Shown piece by piece: positions 5,666-9,183 of a stretch of 9,183 nucleotides of DNA. Both the position numbers and the translations under genes were made by a program. Every line of letters starts with the position of its first letter. Positions within the stretch are counted from its first letter, which is position 1. Origin of the DNA: Nitriliruptoraceae bacterium (lineage in GTDB: Bacteria > Actinomycetota > Nitriliruptoria > Nitriliruptorales > Nitriliruptoraceae); NCBI GenBank assembly GCA_007120485.1, contig SKNP01000027.1, forward strand, positions 1-9,183. The letters are read 5' to 3'. The notes beneath the pieces were generated by a model that saw only the letters and a list, made by a program, of their open reading frames with translations, had not been told where the DNA came from and did not search any database.

Positions 5666-5961
5666 GACACCGAGGTCGCGCCGGCCGGTGGCTCGGGAAG
5701 GTCGACCTCGTCGACGATGCCGACGACCACGGTCCGCAACGGGCCGGACGGCTCGTCGACGATCTGGCGCGCCGAGGTGCCCTCGTCGAGCAACAGGACC
5801 GTCTCGCCGGCCCCAGCCCCGACGACGTCGACCGCGATCAGGTAGCCGCCGTCCGGATCACCCTCGGGGTCGAGCGTGTCGCACAGCAGCAGCTTGCGGT
5901 GGTCGAGGATGTCCGAGTGGATCGTGGAGACCACGGTGCCGACGACGCGGGCGATCTTCAC
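5662..5961 (-). CDS. BMC-P pentameric shell vertex protein (EutN/CcmL family), third paralogue
   Basis: A 99-residue protein of the EutN/CcmL family, which forms pentamers that cap the vertices of microcompartment shells. It opens with MKIARVVGTVVST, the usual first strand. The signature AVDVVGAGAGETVLLLDEGTSAR follows, and then the closing strand VVVGIVDEVDL. The length and motif spacing are standard. It starts with GTG within GTGA, overlapping the TGA of the preceding BMC-P gene by four bases. A perfect AGGAGG (5969-5974) sits seven bases upstream, inside that gene. It is the last gene of the operon, and its TAG overlaps the TAG of the convergent HAD gene, leaving no room for a separate terminator before that gene. 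Confidence 0.95.
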   Translation of the reverse strand: MKIARVVGTVVSTIHSDILDHRKLLLCDTLDPEGDPDGGYLIAVDVVGAGAGETVLLLDEGTSARQIVDEPSGPLRTVVVGIVDEVDLPEPPAGATSVS

Positions 5962-6233
5962 GAAGGCACCTCCTCGACCGCGTCCACGATCCCGACGATC
6001 GCTTGGTCCACCGGCACGAAGGTCTCGCGCATGGCCTCAGCCGCCTCGCGGGCGCTGACGTAGTGGACGAGTTCGCCGGGCCCCGCCATCGCGAGCGCGT
6101 CGGCGGCGACCATCGGCGTGCCGCGTGGCTGCTGCTGTCGGTCCAGGGGCTGGACGATCAGCAACCGCACGCCCTCCAACCCGTCCGCCTTGACCGACGC
6201 GACGACCGTCCCGACCACCCGACCGAGCTGCAT
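5958..6233 (-). CDS. BMC-P pentameric shell vertex protein (EutN/CcmL family), divergent second paralogue
   Basis: A 91-residue EutN/CcmL-type protein. Its ends are typical: MQLGRVVGTVVASVK at the start and AIVGIVDAVEEV at the end. The middle differs from its two neighbours. The usual A-D-x-V-G-A-G-x-G-E-x-V is replaced by AADALAMAGPGELVHYVSAR, and a RQQQPRG loop stands before it. This points to a specialised pentamer rather than decay, because the frame is intact and the core strands are kept. Its ATG overlaps the stop of the BMC-T gene by one base (TGATG), with GGGAAGGG (6240-6247) six bases upstream. In other shells with several BMC-P paralogues each may occupy different vertices. Confidence 0.92.
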   Translation of the reverse strand: MQLGRVVGTVVASVKADGLEGVRLLIVQPLDRQQQPRGTPMVAADALAMAGPGELVHYVSAREAAEAMRETFVPVDQAIVGIVDAVEEVPS

Positions 6234-6853
6234 CAGCGGCCCTTCCCTACGGGATCGTGACCGGTGGGCTTGTGTGCACCGGCGACCCGCGGCAGGAAGC
6301 GGCCATCCGCACGCAGGTTGGCGTCCATCTCCTCGTGGAGTTGGGCGATGACCACCTGGGTGACCGGCTGCCCGCCACCGGCGAGGCGTTCGACCCCGTA
6401 CTCCACGGCCGCTTCGACCTCCGTCAGGGGGCCACCGAACAGGATGTACGCCTTGCCGCCGAGGTCGTCGGCGAGCCGCAGCTCCCGCAGCACCACCTCG
6501 CCGTTCTTCACGCCCGCGTCGGCCGCCTCGACCGCCGCGGTCACCGTGCGGGTCTCGATCACGCCGAGCGCCTCACCCGCCTCGTGACGAGCGCCCCCGA
6601 TCGCCGCCACCACCGTCGGGTGGATGTCCGGCAGGAAGGTGAGCCCGAGGAGCGTGCTCGCCGAGGCCAGGCGTCCCGCGTCGACCGCCTCCTCCACGTC
6701 CGCGGTGAGTCCCCCGGCGAGGACCAGGTAGCGGCCCGGGTGCACGGTGCCGGCCAGCAACACGTCCAGTGGCGAGCGCTTCGCCATGGCATCGCCAGCC
6801 GCGATGCCATGCGCGATGGAGTCGAACTCGAGGACGGCGACCGACGGCTCCAT
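6233..6853 (-). CDS. BMC-T tandem-domain trimeric shell protein (single-disc type)
   Basis: A 206-residue protein with two BMC domains in tandem, which form pseudohexameric trimers in the shell facet. Domain 1 covers about 4-87 (VAVLEFDSIAHGIAAGDAM, then PGRYLVLAGGLTADVEEAV). Domain 2 covers about 96-178 (LGVIETRTVTAAVEAADAGV, then GGKAYILFGGPLTEVEAAVE). The opening of each domain resembles the T1 protein of the Haliangium ochraceum shell and PduT-like single-disc trimers, not the double-stacked T2/T3 type. A charged tail of about 25 residues follows. The start is ATG 6853, two bases past the aldehyde dehydrogenase stop, with no clear ribosome-binding site, so it probably depends on coupled translation. 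No cysteine is present, so a PduT-style iron-sulfur cluster at the pore is excluded. Confidence 0.93.
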   Translation of the reverse strand: MEPSVAVLEFDSIAHGIAAGDAMAKRSPLDVLLAGTVHPGRYLVLAGGLTADVEEAVDAGRLASASTLLGLTFLPDIHPTVVAAIGGARHEAGEALGVIETRTVTAAVEAADAGVKNGEVVLRELRLADDLGGKAYILFGGPLTEVEAAVEYGVERLAGGGQPVTQVVIAQLHEEMDANLRADGRFLPRVAGAHKPTGHDPVGKGR

Positions 6854-6855
6854 CG

Positions 6856-8316
6856 CTACACGATCCGCAAGGAGCCGACGAGCGTGATCCGGCGCTCGCG
6901 CGAGAACGTGCGTGGCCGGGTCAGCCCGTCACCCGTCGGGGTCGCGATCGAGAACGAACAGAACCCTTCACCCCCGTGGCCAAGGCCGCTGTAGGTCGGG
7001 CCGTTGGCGACGAAGATCGAACAGTTCATCACGCGTGCCATCCGGGTGATGACGTCGACGTTGGTCGAGTGGATCCCGGCGGTGTGGCCGAACCGGTGCT
7101 CGGACGTCCGGGCCAGTTCGATCGCCGTGTCGACGTCGGCGACCTCCGTGACCGGCATCACGGGCATCATCTGCTCGGTCCACACCAGGCTGTGGTCGTT
7201 GGGTACCTGCGCCACGAGCAACCGCACGTCCCCGTCGGCGCGCACGCCGATCTCCGCCAGGATCGAGGCGGCGTCCTTGCCGACCCAGGCCGGGTCGATG
7301 CGCCCCGGCTTGTTGGGAGCGCCGAGCTCCTGGAAGATGACCCGTTCGAGGCGTCGCAGTTCGTGCTCCTTGAGCACGTACGCGCCGTGACGTCCCATCG
7401 CCGGCACCAACCGTTCGGCGACCCCGCGCACCGCGATGGTGGTCTTCTCGTCGGTGCAGATCACGTTGTTGTCGAACGACGCCCCCATGACGATGTCGCG
7501 GGCGGCCTGATCGATGTCCGCGGTCTGGTCGACGACGACCGGCGGGTTGCCGGGGCCAGCGGTGACGGCCCGCTTGTCGGTCTTGAGGGCCTCACGCACC
7601 ACGGCCGGCCCGCCGGTGACCAGCAGCAGCCGGACGTCCGGGTGGTGCATCAGTTCCTTCGCGCTGTCGATCGTCGGTTCCGCGACCCCGGTCACCAGGT
7701 CGGCCGGACCCCCGGCAGCCTGGATCGCCCGGTTGATCAACCGGATGTTCTCCCGTGAGACCTGCTTCGCACCCGGATGGACGTTGAACACCACCGCGTT
7801 GCCGGCGGAGACGATCGAGATGGTGTTGTTGATGATCGTGGACGTCGGGTTGGTCGTCGGGGTGATGGCGCCGACCACACCGAACGGCGCGTACTCGGTG
7901 ACCATCATGCCCTGGTCGCCGGTCGTGGTCTGCGGTTCGAGATCCTCCGGACCGGGCGCCTTGGTGGTGACCAGCCGGTTCTTGATCACCTTGTCGGCTG
8001 CGCGGCCGAGCCCGGTCTCCGCGTGCGCCATCTCAGCCAGGCGTTCGGCCTGCTCGAGCATCGACTCGCGCACGGAAGCGATGATGCGCTTGCGCAGCTC
8101 CAGCCCGGCGCTCTGGAACGCGGCCATCGCCCGGGACGCACCGGCGACCGCCTCCGGGACGGTGGCGTAGATGCCCTCACCCAGATCGGCGTCCACGCCG
8201 TCGGCGAGGTCATGCCGGCCACGCAGGAGGTCACCCCGCCCGCCGGAGGTCTCCCCCAGGCGCAGGTTGACCCGCTCGATGATCCGCTGGATCTCCTCCG
8301 ACGACAGCGTGCTCAC
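6856..8316 (-). CDS. BMC-associated CoA-acylating aldehyde dehydrogenase (PduP/EutE-like)
   Basis: A 486-residue enzyme of the family that oxidises an aldehyde to acyl-CoA with NAD+ and CoA inside metabolosomes. The hallmarks are PFGVVGAITPTTNPTST (145-160), NVHPGAKQVS (178-187), LLVTGGPAVV (231-240), AGPGNPPVVVD (253-263) and the catalytic Cys287 in SFDNNVICTDEK. The N-terminus STLSSEEIQRIIERVNLRL (2-20) is predicted to be an amphipathic helix, followed by a Gly-rich linker, like the encapsulation peptide of PduP. The GTG start overlaps the preceding BMC-P stop by four bases, with GAGGG (8326-8330) nine bases upstream. It lies between shell genes, which supports a lumen location. Which aldehyde it takes cannot be read from the sequence; acetaldehyde, propionaldehyde and others are all possible. 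Confidence 0.94.
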   Translation of the reverse strand: MSTLSSEEIQRIIERVNLRLGETSGGRGDLLRGRHDLADGVDADLGEGIYATVPEAVAGASRAMAAFQSAGLELRKRIIASVRESMLEQAERLAEMAHAETGLGRAADKVIKNRLVTTKAPGPEDLEPQTTTGDQGMMVTEYAPFGVVGAITPTTNPTSTIINNTISIVSAGNAVVFNVHPGAKQVSRENIRLINRAIQAAGGPADLVTGVAEPTIDSAKELMHHPDVRLLLVTGGPAVVREALKTDKRAVTAGPGNPPVVVDQTADIDQAARDIVMGASFDNNVICTDEKTTIAVRGVAERLVPAMGRHGAYVLKEHELRRLERVIFQELGAPNKPGRIDPAWVGKDAASILAEIGVRADGDVRLLVAQVPNDHSLVWTEQMMPVMPVTEVADVDTAIELARTSEHRFGHTAGIHSTNVDVITRMARVMNCSIFVANGPTYSGLGHGGEGFCSFSIATPTGDGLTRPRTFSRERRITLVGSLRIV

Positions 8317-8621
8317 GATCCATCACCCTCACGGTGCTTGTGGAACCGTTCCTCCCCGCCGACCTCCCACGTATCCACGATGGCCATCACCACGGCATCG
8401 CAGGGCCGGTTGTGGGTCACCTCGGTCTGGCGGGCGGAACTGCCCTGAGCGAGCAGCACCACCTCGTCGACCCCGGCACCGACCGCGTCCATCGCGACGA
8501 TCGACTGGCCGGTCTCCTCACCGTCCGCATCGAGCGAGCGGACGATCAACAGCTTGATCCCCTCGATCGAGGGATCCTTGCGGCTCGACACCAACGTGCC
8601 GGCGACGCGTCCGAGGAGCAT
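8313..8621 (-). CDS. BMC-P pentameric shell vertex protein (EutN/CcmL family), first paralogue
   Basis: A 102-residue EutN/CcmL protein of canonical form: MLLGRVAGTLVSSRK, then IKLLIVRSLDADGEE, the signature AMDAVGAGVDEVVLLAQGSSAR, and AVVMAIVDTWEV near the end. A hydrophilic tail with HKHREGDGS follows. ATG 8621 is chosen because AGGAAGG (8629-8635) stands seven bases upstream and the protein then begins as the family does. The open frame continues upstream to 8732, but that extension is arginine-rich and overlaps the BMC-H gene. It follows the BMC-H gene after an 85-base gap containing a hairpin, and overlaps the aldehyde dehydrogenase start by four bases. Confidence 0.95.
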   Translation of the reverse strand: MLLGRVAGTLVSSRKDPSIEGIKLLIVRSLDADGEETGQSIVAMDAVGAGVDEVVLLAQGSSARQTEVTHNRPCDAVVMAIVDTWEVGGEERFHKHREGDGS

Positions 8622-8680
8622 GGCACCACCTTCCTTGTCGGGCGGGGTCGTGGCGTGTCCGGTGCGGCCCCGTGGGGTCC

Positions 8681-8706
8681 GCGACGAGCACGGCGTCACC
8701 CGTCGC
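8681..8706 (-). terminator. Hairpin between BMC-H and BMC-P genes, possible attenuator
   Basis: GCGACG (8681-8686) and CGTCGC (8701-8706) form a 6-bp stem with a 14-base loop. Its base sits directly against the BMC-H stop codon (8707-8709). An alternative inner stem ACGG/CCGT (8690-8693 with 8700-8703) is also possible. This is the widest gap in the BMC operon. A partial terminator or RNA-end stabiliser here would favour BMC-H over the genes downstream. The structure is modest and the role is inferred. Confidence 0.3.
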
Positions 8707-9006
8707 CTAGTCGTCGGTGGCGCCCTCCCCATCGCGGCCCAGCGGCAGCACCTGGTCGATGTTGGCGTGCGGACGCGCGATGACGTGGCTGCTGGTCAGC
8801 TCACCGATGCGCTCGGCACCGAGCACACCGGCCTGCACCGCGGCCTTGACCGCGGCGACGTCGCCACGGACCACCGCAGTGACGTAGCCGCCACCGGTCT
8901 TCTCCATCGCGACCAGCTCGACCTTCGCGGCCTTCACCATCGCATCGCCAGCTTCCACCATCGCCGGGAAGCTCCGGCATTCGATCATCCCCAGGGCCTC
9001 AGCCAT
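8707..9006 (-). CDS. BMC-H hexameric shell protein (EutM/PduA/CcmK type)
   Basis: A 99-residue single-BMC-domain protein that forms the hexameric tiles of the shell facets. It shows EALGMIECRSFPAMVEAGDAMVKAAKVEL (residues 3-31), the usual first strand and helix. The pore loop follows as EKTGGG (35-40), and then AVVRGDVAAVKAAVQAG. The final part has the SSHVIARPHANIDQVLP motif found at the end of most BMC-H proteins. The pore loop is close to the KIGSG/KIGGG form of PduA and EutM, with Thr in place of Ile. ATG 9006 has GAGGAG (9015-9020) eight bases upstream. It is the only BMC-H in the window and probably the main shell component, lying 46 bases downstream of a BMC-T gene. Confidence 0.96.
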   Translation of the reverse strand: MAEALGMIECRSFPAMVEAGDAMVKAAKVELVAMEKTGGGYVTAVVRGDVAAVKAAVQAGVLGAERIGELTSSHVIARPHANIDQVLPLGRDGEGATDD

Positions 9007-9027
9007 CAGTCGTTCTCCTCGCGTTTC

Positions 9028-9049
9028 GGGATCGGGTCGGGATCGGGTC
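9028..9049. repeat. Two tandem copies of an 11-bp repeat
   Basis: GGGATCGGGTC occurs at 9028-9038 and again at 9039-9049, in the short gap between the BMC-T and BMC-H genes and just upstream of the BMC-H ribosome-binding site. The copies are identical. The sequence is simple, and a similar GGGTCGGGATCGGGG string occurs near 81-95, so it may be no more than slippage. Confidence 0.6.
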
Positions 9050-9052
9050 GTA

Positions 9053-9183
9053 CTACTTGGTCGGCTCGCGGCCCTCGAGGGCCTCGAGCGCGGCCACGGC
9101 GGCCTGCCAGCCCACCTCGACGTCGCGTTCCTCGCCGCCGAGGTACATCCGGCCGACGGAGCCGAACACCCGGACCTCGAGGA
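9053..9183 (-). CDS. C-terminal end of a BMC-T shell protein (double-stacked trimer type), cut by the window edge
   Basis: The last 43 residues of a protein entering from the right edge and ending with TAG at 9055-9053. The segment RVFGSVGRMYLGGEERDVEV followed by GWQAAVAALEALEG matches the end of the double-stacked BMC-T proteins, as I recall from the T2/T3 proteins of Haliangium ochraceum (YGAFGRLYLAG followed by an Ala/Glu-rich helix). The pattern is a strand, then glycine and a small acidic turn, then a long Ala-rich helix, which is the second half of a BMC domain. Such trimers carry a large, possibly gated pore. It is the first visible gene of the operon; the real first gene lies outside. 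The subtype rests on a short segment and on memory. Confidence 0.7.
   Translation of the reverse strand, partial: LEVRVFGSVGRMYLGGEERDVEVGWQAAVAALEALEGREPTK

Noticed and set aside
6769..7758. A 329-residue plus-strand frame opposite the aldehyde dehydrogenase
   Set aside because: The minus strand here encodes a complete enzyme with all family motifs. The plus frame is a shadow rich in Arg, His and Asp.
8622..8732. Upstream extension of the first BMC-P gene
   Set aside because: It would overlap BMC-H and add 37 Arg/Pro/Thr-rich residues before a normal family start that has its own ribosome-binding site.

Overview
The window is very GC-rich, dense and bidirectional. It uses GTG as well as ATG starts and many stop/start overlaps. 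Together with an SLH protein carrying an AMIN-like tail, this suggests a high-GC actinobacterium (Actinomycetota), possibly a deep-branching Nitriliruptoria/Euzebya-like lineage. The lineage is an inference from style and gene content; there is no rRNA or marker gene to confirm it.

Layout. 1-155 (-): start of a partial, unrecognised gene. 156-373: divergent intergenic region with a strong hairpin. 374-1201 (+): double-hotdog thioesterase-family protein. 1261-1662 (+): lipoprotein c-type cytochrome. 1663-1806: convergent intergenic region with a terminator-like hairpin and five 17-bp tandem repeats that run into the stop of the next gene. 1807-2628 (-): M50-type membrane metalloprotease. 2629-2786: divergent intergenic region with a near-perfect 31-bp tandem duplication. 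2787-3974 (+): secreted protein with three SLH domains and an AMIN-like domain, overlapping by four bases with 3971-4687 (+), a spermidine-synthase-fold/SAM-dependent methyltransferase-like protein. 4688-4957: intergenic region with four degenerate 26-bp repeats and a perfect 7-bp inverted repeat. 4958-5665 (+): HAD-family hydrolase.

5662-9183 (-): a bacterial microcompartment (BMC) operon, the main system here. In transcription order it encodes the C-terminus of a BMC-T shell protein resembling the double-stacked trimer type (cut by the window edge), a BMC-H hexamer, a BMC-P pentamer, a CoA-acylating aldehyde dehydrogenase with an encapsulation-peptide-like N-terminus, a second BMC-T of single-disc type, and two more BMC-P pentamers. 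From the first BMC-P onward every junction is a 1-4 base overlap or a 2-base gap, so the last five genes look translationally coupled.

The shell set (one BMC-H, at least two BMC-T types, three BMC-P paralogues) is close to the well-studied Haliangium ochraceum shell. The aldehyde dehydrogenase shows a metabolosome: some enzyme makes an aldehyde in the lumen and the dehydrogenase converts it to acyl-CoA. The aldehyde-producing signature enzyme, the phosphotransacylase and the alcohol dehydrogenase are not in the window, so the substrate cannot be named. The genes left of 5662 have no evident link to the microcompartment.
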